Assembly (NCBI GenBank): GCA_000729835.1
Contig: JFHB01000003.1
Span: forward strand, 372,001 to 436,000
Direction: 5' to 3'
Source: Atkinsonella hypoxylon
Lineage: Eukaryota > Ascomycota > Sordariomycetes > Hypocreales > Clavicipitaceae
DNA length: 64,000 bases
Shown: piece by piece, positions 36,673 through 48,396 of the stretch
Position numbering within the stretch: the first letter of the stretch is position 1
Layout of the letters: the number at the start of each line of letters is the position of its first letter
The notes under the pieces: generated by a model
What the model saw: only the letters and a program-made list of their open reading frames with translations
Databases searched by the model: none
Told to the model about the DNA's origin: nothing
Translations under genes and position numbers: made by a program

Positions 36673-38375
36673 ATGGCAACGACAACGACGCTCAACCTGC
36701 ATCGAAATCACCCCAACGGCTCGACGGGTGCCTCGACGGTTGCCTCGACGGTTGCCTCGACGGTTGCAGCAACCATGCCACCGTCCACCGTCGATCTCTT
36801 ACTTCTCACCTTCAATTGCGCCAAGTCGTTGATCAATGTCGGCGTGTTTGCCAACCACGTGCACACTGCATTTACCAACAATGCCACCACTTTGCCCGAC
36901 GTCGTTGTTCTGTAAGAATAGGTCGACTCTCACTTTCCAACATTGTCCAGAACCGGCCTGTGGCTTAGACTGATTTTTCCCTCCGCAGATCTCTACAGGA
37001 AATCGCACCACTAAGTCAATCTTTTATCGGCGACTATTTTCTCAACCCCTACTTTTCTCGCTTCGACGACGCCATAAATCTTGCCGCCCAAAGTCTCCAG
37101 CATGGGGTTCAATCAAAGTCGGCAGACCCGGGAAACCAGCCCGTCGTCTCCCTCATGCCCACTCCTCCCGACGCAGAACGATCCTACGGCACCTCTGGGC
37201 GGACTTTTACGTTGATGAAGGCCCACAATGTTGGATACACGGCCATCTTACTCTTTGCCAGGGATCCCAAAAGGATTCAGAACATGCAAGGCGCCGAAGT
37301 AGGGTTTGGCGCAGCCGAGATGGGCAACAAGGGAGCCGTCGGTCTACGTGCGCTGTACAACATGAACGGCGATGGGAAGCAAGCAACCGAATTGACCTTT
37401 GTGGCCACTCACTTGGCAGCCATGGAGTGGAATTTGCCGCGGAGGAATGCCAATTGGGCTGCTATCATGAGGGGGATGACATTCGGGGATCCCGAGGCCA
37501 TCCTCGACGAGCTTAGAGGCCCCGAAGGAACGCCTGCACCGCCCACGCCAGCGGACTCAGATGATAGCAATGATGGAAGTGGTGATGAGGACGGTGGCGA
37601 GCGTCGGCATCTGCTGCACGACATCCACCACAAGGAGCATCTCCATATTCAGCAACGCTTACATGATATTTCTGTCTTCAAACCGTCTTCTCACCTGTTT
37701 GTCGCTGGGGATCTCAACTACAGAATATCTACATCATCCCCACCACCAAACGCCGCGTTTCCAAGCCTCGACCCCTCGTCAGAAAACTACTATCCTGCCT
37801 TCTTACCGCTGGATCAACTCACGCGGGAGAGAATAGCAGGGCGAACCTTGCATGGGCTTTCCGAAGCTGATGTTAAATTCCCGCCTACGTATAAGTACAA
37901 GGCGCTCCCCAAGAAAACGCCTGTCAGCGATGAAGATGAGGCCGAGGTTCCTTGGAAATTCGCCCCCCATCGATATCCTAGCTGGACGGACCGCATCCTG
38001 TACCTCGATCTCCCTCCGTGGGTGTCGTCGAAATTACAGAACCAGCTACGAAGGGTCAACATCCTCGCCTATGATGCCCTGCCCCTCATCCGGAGCAGTG
38101 ACCACCGACCAGTCTATCTCAGAGCGCAAATTCCCCTTATTACACCAGAGGACATGATGCCTCCCGACTCCGTGCGCGAATCATCGTCAGACCCTCGCGT
38201 GAAGTTGCCTATTGAGGTTGATCCGGAGGCATGGAGTCGCAGGAGGGCTGCCAGGCGGAAGGAACTCGTCACAGGGTGGAGTGCCTTCCTATGGAGCACC
38301 AAGGAGGGAGCCTGGGTGCTGGCCACCCTTTTGGCTATGGGAATGGCCACCTGGTTGCTTTATAAGACGAGATAG
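36673..38375 (+). CDS. inp54: Tail-anchored inositol polyphosphate 5-phosphatase (Inp54-like)
   Basis: Exons 36673-36911 and 36989-38375 (77-bp intron, branch GACTGAT) give 541 residues. The enzyme family removes the 5-phosphate of PI(4,5)P2. The ordered motifs of the endonuclease/exonuclease/phosphatase fold are all visible: TFNCAKS near 50, SLQEIAPL, NKGAVGLR, THLAAMEWNLPRRN, VAGDLNYRI, PSWTDRILYL and SSDHRPVYL. An acidic insert rich in D, S, E and G lies between the histidine and GDLNYR motifs. The C-terminus ends in a hydrophobic stretch (WVLATLLAMGMATWLLY) followed by KTR, which fits a tail anchor. Yeast Inp54 is a tail-anchored ER enzyme of this family, so an ER location is likely here. 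The start is the first ATG in the frame; a serine/threonine/alanine-rich leader precedes the catalytic domain. Confidence 0.9.
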
Positions 38376-39041
38376 ACGTCCCCTATACCGGTGGTTTATC
38401 TTATCTTATTTTATTTTATTTTATTTTTTTCTTTCGCTTCAGTTTATGTAATAATGTAGAGCGAACATGGTATCCCGTTTGCGGGCTCGGAGCACATGTC
38501 TTGCAGATAGATGAAGGCTTTGCACATATGCTCAGTAGAATTACGTCATGAGCGTCATGGGTGGAATATGGGGTGGGAACGAGGTCGGATATCTCTTTGT
38601 CGACTCTTGAAGATAGGGACTTGACAACCTTGATGGTGTTGGTATATTTTCTTGTCAGCCTTACTCTGGTATCGGGAATGCAAGGGATTGCACTGGAATA
38701 CACTGTTTCACATCTTGATGTCCCTAATTACGATACGCCGCTTGCCGCCAGTCTACCACTTTTCGCTCTTGCGTGTGAAGGGAAGAAGGACGTAAATTTA
38801 TGAGCCTTAACACGCTGAAATGATCAAAAGGCCGAAATGAGTATAAACGCCTGATGAGTAAGTAGATGAAGCCCTGAGCGTCTCGTTGACTTCCTCCCCC
38901 GTCCCCTCTCTTACGCGACGTTTAATGATGCCGCCTCATGATATGAATCTCTGCATCCCCATCTCCTAATCTTTGTTCCCTCGAACATTTCCCACTTTCG
39001 ATCTATCTTGGCTTGTGGAGGAAATTATACTACCCATGTGG
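38376..39041. other. Convergent intergenic region
   Basis: Shared 3' flank of the 5-phosphatase (plus) and the PKA subunit (minus). A short TTTTA repeat lies near 38402-38428. No gene seen. Confidence 0.6.
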
Positions 39042-40494
39042 CTAAAAATCCTCAAAGTACTGCTCATACTTCTGAGCCATTTCACCCGTGTACTCTTCCC
39101 TCTTGCCGTTGTCCTCGGGGTACGTGTCGAAGCACTGCGCGTCGCCTGGGTACCGTATCGGCGGGACGATGGGGCCGGGCCGTCGTCGGTTCAGCACATC
39201 GGCCCAGCTGATTTGGTGGAAGAAGGGGTGCGCTTTCACGCGGCTTGCGCCTCCGCTGATGTTGCCTAGGCGGCGGGAGCGGTCGATGGTGCAGAGGGAC
39301 CGGATGACGTCTTTGGCTTCTTCGGAGAGCGGGGGGTCTTGGGGGAATGTCACGGGGTTCTCGACGATCCTGACATTGTTAATATATATATATATATATA
39401 TTTGCTATTTGATAATGAAAAGGGTCGGATGGTTTAGTTCTGGGGTACGGGCTTCTTCTTACTGCTTGTAGATTTCAATGGGGTTTTGATGCCAGAATGG
39501 AGGGTACCCCGTGAGGAACTCGTAGATCAAGATACCTAGCGCCCACCAGTCTACGGCCGTGGTATGGCCCTTGTTGTGAATGACTTCTGGCGCGAGATAC
39601 TCTGGTGTTCCGCAGAGAGTATACGTCTCGACTGGGCGGTCGTCCTTGTAGTAGCCGAGACGCTTGGCGAAGCCAAAGTCGACTAGCTTGATGTGACCGT
39701 CCTTGTCTAGCAGGAGGTTTTCCGGCTTGAGATCCCGGTACGCCACGCCGCCTTGCTGCTCGTGGAGATACTCCAGGACGAGCACGATCTCGGCGGCGTA
39801 GAAGCGGGCTGTGGGCTCGTCGAATCGGCGGCATCTCCGCAGGTAGCTGAAGAGTTCGCCACCCGGGACGTAGTCGAGGAGCATGTACAGAGAGTCGTGG
39901 TCGGAGAAGGAAGCGCGGAGCTGGGTGATGAATGGGTGGCCTGCTACGTCGGCAAGGACGGCTCTCTCGTGACGAACGTGGTCGACCTGCTTCAGTTTGA
40001 TGACTTCTGTCTTCCTTAGGATCTTGAGAGCGTACACTTGTGCGTTGCCTGTGGTGTCTTGCTCCAAGGGCGTGTCGGAGGCGTTGGATGGTCGGACGAG
40101 ACAGACCCGCGCGAACGTGCCTACATGGTTTTTTGTTTTTTTCTCAAGTCAGAGAGATGCGACTTTGTCGGCAGCGAGCTGAGGCGCCTTATTGAGAAGA
40201 CAATGCCCGACAATGCCCGACAATGCCCCTTCTCAACTTGAGAAATAATAATCTCGCCGTGGGAGATGACCGACCTGTTCCTAGAGTGCGGACGACCTTG
40301 AAGTTACCAGGATTGAACTTTGGTGCTGTCTGCGGCCATGGCTCGACTTGTCGGTCGCTGGCGGTCGCATCTCGCGGCTGGTAGTGGCCGTTGTGATGAT
40401 GTGCGATGTGAGGATGAGATACTGCCGTCGAGGCTAGATTACCCGAAGAAGACAAAGCGACCGGCGCTTGCGACTGGGCCACCGTTGCTGCCAT
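39042..40494 (-). CDS. pkaC2: cAMP-dependent protein kinase catalytic subunit, C2 class
   Basis: Exons, in coding order, 40494-40275, 40120-39463 and 39369-39042 give 401 residues. An AGC kinase: the glycine loop GTGTFARV is split by intron 1, followed by YALKILRK (lysine), YRDLKPENLL (catalytic loop), DFGFAKRL, the activation loop TYTLCGTPEYLAPEV with its phosphorylatable threonine, and the C-terminal hydrophobic motif FEDF at the very end. The N-terminal 60 residues are A/S/Q/H rich and do not resemble a regulatory domain. Its divergence from the main fungal PKA catalytic sequence in the C-tail places it, by my recollection, in the second (C2/PkaB/Cpk2) class. By family it is held by the PKA regulatory subunit and released by cAMP. 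Intron 1 is 154 bp and intron 2 is 93 bp; intron 2 contains a TA dinucleotide run at about 39380-39401. An upstream in-frame ATG-less extension exists, and 40494 is the preferred start. Confidence 0.92.
39379..39401. repeat. (TA)n microsatellite inside PKA intron 2
   Basis: About ten TA units within the 93-bp second intron of the PKA gene, about 10 bp from the acceptor end on the coding strand. It lies next to the probable TTAAC branch site. Confidence 0.85.
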
Positions 40495-41150
40495 GTGTCT
40501 GGGAAGATGACTATCTATGCTGCGATGGCACGGCGCGCAACTAACTGGTGGGTGGTTGATGGAAATGGTTGTGGTATAATTAATACAAGTCACCTTGTCT
40601 GACTAGTGATGAACTGAAAGCGTCGTTGCGTGAGTGAGCGACATGGAGAATGAGAGCCGCCGGCCAAGATGATTCCCACCCAGATGGCGCGCGACAACAA
40701 GTGAGTGAGTGACCTACCTACCTGCGCACGGTACAAATTTCAACGACAACAACACCAACAACAACAACGACAACAACAACAACAACACACACAAAGGAGA
40801 CGTTCTACTGACTAGCCCGTTCTGTCGCAGGTGTGACTGACCTGGCCCGCGGTTTCGAGATTTCCGACAAGAATAGGGCCGTCTGCGTCTGGGAGAGCGC
40901 TAGCTACAACTTGGTAGCTGAAGTAGCTGACTAGGTAGTTAGTTAGTTAGCCCCCCCCCCCGGCTTTGCGCTGCGCAGTCGGTTTCAGGTTCGGTCCATG
41001 GCCGCTTTGAACACGGAGGTGGGTATCAACGAACGCATGCGCGCTGGATGGAAGTACGGAAGTAACTAGTTACGCAAGTACCGCAATTGAACCCGGTTCC
41101 CGTTCCCGTCTCCGTTCCCGTTCCCGTTCCCGTGCAAGTGGTACGTGGTA

Positions 41151-41180
41151 AGTAGGTAGGTAGGTAGGTAGGTAGGTAGG
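41151..41180. repeat. (GTAG)n tetranucleotide microsatellite
   Basis: Seven to eight GTAG/AGGT units. The unit is the same word as the half-site of the TACCTAGGTA motif scattered elsewhere. Confidence 0.85.
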
Positions 41181-41876
41181 GAAATGGCTGCGCGACTCGA
41201 GCAGTTTAGAACAGATCAGTCGGCGATGGAAAATACCCGGTGAGCGGATATAAATAAAGCGTTTCCCAGGAAGCAGGAAGGACAACGTCGATCAAGGGCC
41301 GTTGAATGGCGACGGGATTGAAACAGAAGAGAAGGGGGACGGACAAGAGCGGGCCAGGTATGGAGATGGATGGAGAAGGAGACGGCTGGAACCTGTGACG
41401 TCGGGCGCCGATGCTGTTGGTCCATCTCCGTTGCGTTGTGAGGCGAGGTTGATGGGTTGGGGTCCGGTGGGTCCGGTGGGTCCGGTGGACTCTCGTTGGC
41501 AGAAGGCAGAAGTGATGACAGTGACGACGACCAGAGCCAAGGTTCAATTCAATATTGCATCCGCAGTCCATGCATGCATGTGCCATCACAAGCCGCGTGG
41601 CACCCGGCGAGACATGAGTCTGAAGTTAAAAATACCTACGGAATAACTAGACGCTAGACCAGATCGAAAGAGATTTACCGAGTACCAGTTGCGCCCTTGC
41701 TCCCTTCACGCTCGTGCCATCCCCTGTCTCCTTGGAACGAGCCCGTGGTCTCAGCTCAGCCTTCTGCAATGCAAACCTTGTTTCTCTCGTCATTCCATGT
41801 GCATGTTTCAGTGGACGGCGGTGCGGCATTTTACTCGCTGGAGCTGCTGCCGCTGCTGCTTTTTACTTAGCCTTTC

Positions 41877-41895
41877 GGGGGGGGGGGGGGGGGGG
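41877..41895. repeat. Poly-G run of 19 bases
   Basis: Uninterrupted G run on the plus strand, able in principle to form a quadruplex. It lies just past the 3' end of the small secreted protein candidate. Confidence 0.85.
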
Positions 41896-41934
41896 AACAT
41901 GGACGAAGCCGCTTCTCCAGCGACGAGTTCTGGC

Positions 41935-42129
41935 TTACCAGTCCGCCTCCTGTGTGCCAACCCAGCGCCATCGTCTATTCACACACCGAAATCGTTCCTT
42001 ATAATAGCATTTTTCTGAGTATTCTTGCATGCCAAGGCACGCGCCGAGTTTTCTGTGATTTTCGGTGCGAGGGACGTTGGCAGCGGCTATACCACAGAAA
42101 ATGACGGCAACAAACATGTAGAGCTTCAT
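41935..42129 (-). CDS. Possible small secreted cysteine-containing protein
   Basis: A 64-codon frame beginning MKLYMFVAVIFCGIAAA, a good signal peptide with a likely cleavage after AAA. The predicted mature part is short and charged, with three cysteines in the words GACLGM, EKCYY and FRCVN and a tryptophan pair (RWRWVG). An in-frame ATG 13 codons upstream exists, but the second start gives the cleaner signal peptide. The coding sequence ends in TGGTAAGCC, which is also a good splice donor, so the true protein may continue in another exon and gain a further cysteine. It lies alone in AT-rich sequence between the PKA gene and the tRNA. It could be an effector-like or antimicrobial-like protein; no function can be assigned, and a chance frame is possible. 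Confidence 0.4.
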   Translation of the reverse strand: MKLYMFVAVIFCGIAAANVPRTENHRKLGACLGMQEYSEKCYYKERFRCVNRRWRWVGTQEADW

Positions 42130-43495
42130 GGCGTAAATTGTACGATTATTTTTTGGATATAGTTTCAAATGTATTTTCTAATAGAAATTGAGTTATACAA
42201 ACTTGCTGTAAGCTTCAAAGTTGGGGACAATCTGGTTGTTTATATATCCGGTCGTTCCTGCTATATAGCATAGGCTGTAGCATGCAACTTGAAGTTGTGG
42301 ATAACGAGGCGGTCATTTTCAGAAACATGATATCATCTATCAATTAACAAGCTGGTGTATATAAACTTTATCTTTGAACTTGATTGAACTTGCCGTTGCA
42401 CGTCAATAGGCAGCAACATCTAGTATTGTATAGCTCTTATTATGCCTCTTTTTTTTAATTTTTTTAATTTTTTATTTTTTTTGTGGGGCGATTCCGTATA
42501 TCAGCTGTTTAACAACATACAGCCTGCTTATTATCCCTTTGCCTGCCATAAGGTGACAGCTAGGTCACGCCATGATGACGAAGTAGGTATACGATGCACT
42601 TTTCAATTTTTACGTGCCAACGTTACTATAATAGAAAGCACTAGCAATTTTCCGCAGATATCAAAGAGGTGTATTGCACACATCGCAGCTATCGCGACTT
42701 TGGTGGTAGAGGCGTGTTGCCTGCATCGCGATCCTTGCTAAATGACGTTTTGTGCGTTTAGCTTCGTGACCTAATTTGCCTACGTGTAGCTTTAAAGCCT
42801 CCCTAAGCAAAATTTTCACTTGTATGTATGTACCATCCTTTACCTAGGTACTTTTCTAGGCAGCCACCCCTCGATTTCGCTGGTGCACTTCTCAGAGGTA
42901 TATATAACCACACACTCACTGAATTTACATACAAACGCATAGAATCCAACGAGTTCGCAAGATGCCTTAATTGAAACCCTCTAGTTATGCACAGTATTCT
43001 TCCTTCCTTTATCTCCTCTTCCTCCTCCTTTGACAAAGGATCTATTTCACTCTTGCTAGTGGCTTCAAAAGCTGACCATTAGTTACAGTACCTATGACAT
43101 AGAGGAGATGAATAATAATTGCCAATGAGGACTTCTGGAACGTGAATAGTTAATTTCTGCTGAAAGGGGGGCATTTAAAGAGACCAACATATGTAAAGGT
43201 GCTCACGAGCCATTCTGCTCTATCATGGATCGCAGAGGCGAGTCTCCCTGTCAGGCAATCTGCCCACCACCTATTGAAAGTTGAAAACGCAATTTAGTTC
43301 CGAGAAAGGCCACACGCGCAAACTGGCAAGCTCAGGGTGCCGTGCATCTATATATAATTCATGAATAGCTGGCACATCCAATAAGAATTGACATGCATTG
43401 TGACAACCATATGTATATTCGCAGTGCTTGCTCGACCGGCCACGATGGCTGTCTTGAATTATATACGTATGATTCTTCTCCAGGGTCATCCAGCA
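42130..43495. other. AT-rich gene-free region
   Basis: Noticeably more A+T-rich than the flanks, with T runs near 42450-42482. A TACCTAGG-type word lies at 42841-42862. No coding frame or RNA is supported. Confidence 0.5.
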
Positions 43496-43588
43496 TCCGA
43501 TGTGGTGTAGTGGCTATCATACTGCGCTTTCAGGATCCAAAAGCTTGGGAGTGCCGCAGGGATCGGGGTTCGATTCCCCGCATCGGAG
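43496..43588 (+). tRNA. tRNA-Glu (anticodon UUC) with a 21-nt intron
   Basis: The acceptor stem TCCGATG pairs perfectly with CATCGGA, followed by discriminator G. The T arm is CGGGG-TTCGATT-CCCCG. The D arm begins TGGTGTAGTGGC, as in eukaryotic tRNA-Glu. The anticodon stem CTGCG/CGCAG encloses loop CTTTCA plus C, with anticodon TTC at 43529-43531. An intron of 21 nt (43533-43553) interrupts the loop one base after the anticodon, the canonical site for tRNA splicing endonuclease. Box A and box B promoter sequences are the D and T arms themselves. No CCA is encoded, as expected for a nuclear tRNA, and a T-run terminator-like tract lies downstream near 43675-43690. Confidence 0.93.
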
Positions 43589-44609
43589 ATTTTCATTTTT
43601 GCTCATATACTTACTCCCTGTGTCCGCGTAGTAAGTACAGCGGGCGATGATTTTGCTCTTGAAATATTCCGAGGTTTTTTTTTTTTTTTTCTTCCCCTCA
43701 GTAGTCCGCAAGAATATGTAGGTAGACATTTGCGACGGCTCCTCTCCGCGGCACGCGAAGAATTGACAGACAATATTTCGCAAATGGATACATACATACT
43801 ACATTCATCTCCCCCGGGCTATTTATGAACACGCAGATCCATTTGAGACACGCCAGGCTTTGATGTAAGTCGGATGATAAAGACTATCAATCAGTCTTTG
43901 ATAAGTAGTGACGGTATTTCAATCCAAGTGATTGATTACTACTAGGTAATCAGTGCAGGGGATGCTACGCAACATGGCTGCTTTTTCTGGCTTTATTGCC
44001 ATTGGCTGAGGGGCAAGAGGGGCAAGAGGGGCTTGTGATGTCACAGATGGGAATGCCGACCATTTGATTCAAGACAATCTTTGGGCTTTCTTGCAAAAAT
44101 AAAATAAATTAAAATTGAAATAAATTAAAATAAATTAAAATTTTGAAAACCAGCGGTAGTCGTAGCAAGGATACCAGTAAAGCTAGCTAAGCTGGGGTGT
44201 CCCGGTGACCTTACCTTAGATATCTCGGCACCGGGTTGTATTAGGTCAGGGCGGCCACGGCCAACTGCTGCCACTGCCACTGCCACTGCCACTGCCAGTC
44301 TCCCTCAGCAGCCCAGCCGCATCCACTCACATCTTCCAGACTTGACCAGACTCCACATTAGCACCGCCCGCCCGCTGTCACCTCCGGCCCATCCCCATCC
44401 GTTTCGGCAAGCAACACCGTCCGTCAACACCTGAACAGTCATTCAAACCTCCTGAACGGCTTCTATCCACAGCTCAATTCCCACATCTGTTTTTAATCCG
44501 TCAATTCGGTCCTTCGCTTTGCTCAATTTCGTCATACTCGTCCTCCGTGCTTTGCCACGAAGCTGCCCACTTGCTTTGATACGGCCATGCGGCGCTGGTA
44601 ACCGCGACC
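43589..44609. other. Intergenic region before the TBC gene
   Basis: Contains T-rich sequence (43675-43690), an AAATTAAAAT-rich stretch (44096-44145), a CCACTG array (44268-44297) and CT-rich leader sequence (about 44290-44560) of the TBC gene. No gene seen. Confidence 0.5.
44268..44297. repeat. 6-bp tandem repeat (TGCCAC)n
   Basis: About five TGCCAC units in the promoter region of the TBC gene. Confidence 0.8.
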
Positions 44610-47600
44610 ATGTTCTCCAACTTCACGAATATCGTGCAAAAGGCCCAGCAGTTGATTGATCCGATGCAAGGCCTGAATCTCTCGAGCTCCGACAAGAACC
44701 CTTCTAAGGCTTCTCTTTTCCAGAACCAGTGTCGTCTGCCATCCTCCCAGAACCCCCTGTACGAGATCAACGCCGAGCTTACCATCCCACCCTCCAACGC
44801 CACACAAGGTGATAAGGATCATGATCGAGGATGGCACTACACTGGTAAACTTCACTTGTCTGAGGCTTACGTGTGCTTCTCTACCACACCGTCAAGCTTT
44901 GCTCAAACCGCCAGCACGTCAACGTCCTTGGCTTTCACTGGCCAGACTCATGGCGCAGGACCTAGTGGAAATGGCTTTACTTTTCCATTGTGCGCCATTC
45001 GAAGAGTCGAACGGTTGAACAGTCAGAATTTTCAGGTAGGTCATGTACAGAGAATCTTCATACATCTACGCGGGGGAAAAACAGACACCCGACTGCGTGC
45101 TGCCATGTGTCGTTCTGACGTGCATCTTGCGCTAGTTTGCCCTTGCGATCACGACTTGGAATGGACTATTAGCCGACAGCGACAAAGATAAGAACGGGAA
45201 TAAAGACATGAAAGAAATTAGGGAACAGCGAATCACAATTCATTTAGCCGGCTCCCGGCCCGCATGCGAACGATTTTGCGATGGCCTCAAGAGAGGCCTG
45301 CGAGCCTGCGCAGGCAATGTTGGCAAGCTGAGAAAAGTTGTTGCTGAATGCTACTCTGAGCATTTGCTTCGATCTGAAGACAGAAAGAGTGCCAATCCGC
45401 CTGATGCCGGCTTAGGAATGATTTTCAGATACCCTGGTGATCCGAAGAAGCTGCGAGACAGAGCCAAGATGCGTCTCTGGGCTGAATATTTGCGAGATAA
45501 TGGAAGAAACACAACGCTAATCCGCCAACCAACGTTCCATAAACTTATTAGAGTCGGTCTGCCCAATCGCTTACGAGGAGAGATCTGGGAACTCACCTCA
45601 GGCTCACTCTACTTGCGGTTGGAGAACCCAACTCTATACGCTGATACCTTGGCCAAGTTTGAAGGTCAAGAATCGCTTGCCATAGACGAGATTGAGAAGG
45701 ATCTGAATCGCAGCCTACCGGAATATCCCGGGTTTCAAAGCGAAGAAGGTATTGAGAGACTTCGTCGAGTTCTGACGGCGTACAGTTGGGTAAATCCAGA
45801 TGTCGGATACTGTCAAGCCATGAATATTGTTGTGGCGGCCCTACTCATCTACATGTCGGAGGCACAAGCATTTTTTTTACTCTCTTCACTCTGCGATCGC
45901 CTTGTGCCCGGTTACTACTCAACGACCATGTACGGAACGTTATTAGACCAGAAGGTGTTTGAATCGCTAGTCGAGAAAACGATGCCCGTTCTTTGGGAGC
46001 ATCTGGTGAAGAGCGACGTGCAGCTATCTGTTGTTTCACTACCGTGGTTCTTGTCACTGTACATCAATTCGATGCCGCTGATTTTTGCTTTTCGCGTGCT
46101 GGATGTATTCTTCGTCGAGGGTCCCAAGGTCTTGTTTCAGGTCGGCCTGGCTATTCTCCGCATCAACGGCGAAGAACTGTTGGACGCCGCTGATGATGGG
46201 GCCTTTATATCTGTTCTCAAGTCGTACTTCGCAAAGCTAGACGAGTCAGCCCATCCCAGATCTGAAAACCCCAAGCTCCGAGCCGTGACGAGGTTTCAAG
46301 AACTCATGGTGGTTGCCTTCAAGGAGTTTTCTGGCATCACCCATAGCAGCATCACGGAACTTCGGTTGAAGAAGAAGGATGCTGTTCTGAGCAACATTGA
46401 GAACTTTGCCAAGAGAACTGCTATACGAAATCTTGGACCTGACAGCAAGCTACTCAATAACGATGAGTTAGGTGCGGTGTACGACAGATTCTACAGCATT
46501 TTATACGAGAGGCAACAACGGGATCTCATGATCCAGGAAGAAGCCAAGCGTCGAGCTAAAACGAGCAGGATGCGGGCATCGGAGATATTCGCCTCTACAC
46601 CCAATCAAGTAGAGAAGGGGCGTGTGGGACTTGGCCCCAGTACCAATTTGATGGATTATGACGCGTTCAGAGAGTTCCTCGCCAGCATGTGTAGATGGGC
46701 TATTTCAGATTCTCCCGGAAGCTCGCGCAGCCATACCGGGCCTGGCGAGGATATGTTTGCAAGATTCAACAGTGCTCGCAGGACGGCAGGTGGCATTTCA
46801 CCTTGGGGATCCGGTCCTGAGCCTGCAGAGCACGAATTTCTCCAGCGAATGTACAAGAAGTGGGATGTGGATGGCAACGCGGCTCTAACGCTACAGAACG
46901 TTGTCACTGGTTTGGCCGGTATCAAGGGCAAGCGGGATATCATGGGCACCATAACGTACTTCTTTGAGCTGTACGACGATGACGGAGATGGGAAGGTAGA
47001 TCGGGAAGGCATTCTTCGTATATCTGAGGCGCTCCTGTTTTTGTCGCGCCGCGGTCTCGAAGGAACACTGAGCCCAAGTGCATCGAGTCTGGCCCTCATT
47101 GGCGAGACGGCCAGTGCACAGGATTCACAGGTCAGCCTGCCGGCGGGCGTCCCTGTCAACGAGAGGTTCTTGGGTAGCGTGAGTGCTTTCATACGACGAT
47201 GTTTCGAGTACGCCGATCCGGATCACCCACAAAATCAAGGTTCTGTAGGAGAAGCATCATCAAGGTCAAAGGAGGGTGACGCAGACACGACGAATGCGTT
47301 TGCTATTGGCGATGATGAAGATGACGAGGACCTTCTCGGTTTCGAGTCACCGTCTGGATCTCCTTCAAAGGCCAACCAATCCCAAACTCTCTCAGCAGGG
47401 CCTTTGGCACATTCGAGTCCCGATGGCCCCAAAACTGAGTCCAGACGTCAGGTTTCCAGAGCGAAATCAGAAGCCGCCAATGTGGCGCTCAACCCAGCGC
47501 AGCCGTTGCACATAACTCTGCCAACGTTCAGAATGGTCGTTCTCGCGGACGAGTTGCTAGAACAGTTCTTTGAATCATCGTTCCCTTCCTCATTCCACAT

Positions 47601-48096
47601 CATCGAGGGATTACAATCCGCCTCTTTAACACCACAGAGCTCATCATTAACCACGTTCGCCAGTCTCGGTTTCAGCTCCCGGCCACCGGTCCCAATCCAA
47701 CCTGGCCTCCCCGGTGCTGGCAGGGGCCTACGTGGAGTACTCGACAATATCGTCACCGATGGCGTGCGTGTTGCGACCGAGGTACGACGTCGCATGGAAG
47801 AAGCTCAAAGAGAACTCGAGAAGAACGCTCTTCCCGGACATCGCGCCGAGGAGGAGGAGGAAGATGATGACGACGTCGATATTGCCGTTGGTGCTCCAAG
47901 GGGACCTGGAGGTCTCAGTGGAGACAACCGGTCAGTCATGAGCTCGGACCGTGACTTACTAGAGGGATTAGATGCTGGTGCGGGAACATCAAAAGAGGAA
48001 GAACACAGCCTCATGGATGCCGACAGCGGAGAGGGACGGCCGCGAAGAGAAATAGTGGTGACACCTGGGACGGGCGTGGTTGAGTTTGAGGGATGA
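44610..48096 (+). CDS. gyp2: Rab GTPase-activating protein with GRAM, TBC and EF-hand domains (Gyp2/Mdr1 type)
   Basis: Exons 44610-45035 and 45136-48096 (100-bp phase-0 intron within the GRAM region) give 1128 residues. Order: GRAM domain (about 35-190), TBC domain (about 279-500), a helical linker, an EF-hand region (about 715-770, loop DDDGDGKVDREG) and an acidic, disordered C-terminus with E/D runs. Both catalytic fingers of TBC are intact: the arginine motif IEKDLNR (about 329) and the glutamine motif YCQ (about 365), so it should be an active GAP. GRAM, TBC and EF-hand together are the arrangement of yeast Gyp2/Mdr1 and animal TBC1D9 proteins. By family it acts on Ypt6/Ypt7-type Rabs at Golgi or endosomal membranes, with GRAM for lipid binding and the EF-hand for possible calcium input. 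The exact Rab is inference. Confidence 0.93.
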
Positions 48097-48396
48097 TTTT
48101 GTTCGTGAGACTAGGCCTGGGACAATAGCCAAGACGGGGGATGATATCATGCACGAATGTTGAACGGGCGCCGCGACGCCGTGTGAGGATGAAGAGCCGT
48201 GAATGTGATGGGGGTGATGGGGGTGATGGGACCATGTTGGATTCATTTAGGGTCATGGCGCAAGACGGTATGCATGTAATAGCTCAGGAATCAATTATGA
48301 TCAGCGGAGGAAGTCTGCATTTCTCTGGCATGTCGCATTCGTAACACCGACCAGCCACCCACAAATTTATCTATGTCTCCAGACGTTAACGTTGAA
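48097..48396. other. Short intergenic region
   Basis: 3' flank of the TBC gene. Includes a GGTGATGG repetition near 48207-48229. No gene seen. Confidence 0.6.

Larger units (their letters stand above)
40495..41934. other. Upstream region of the PKA gene
   Basis: Promoter side of the PKA gene. Contains AACAAC-rich sequence (about 40740-40792), a C run near 40950-40960, a CCCGTT array (41098-41131), a GTAG array (41151-41180), a GTCCGGTGG array (41461-41490) and a run of 19 G (41877-41895). No gene is supported. Confidence 0.5.
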
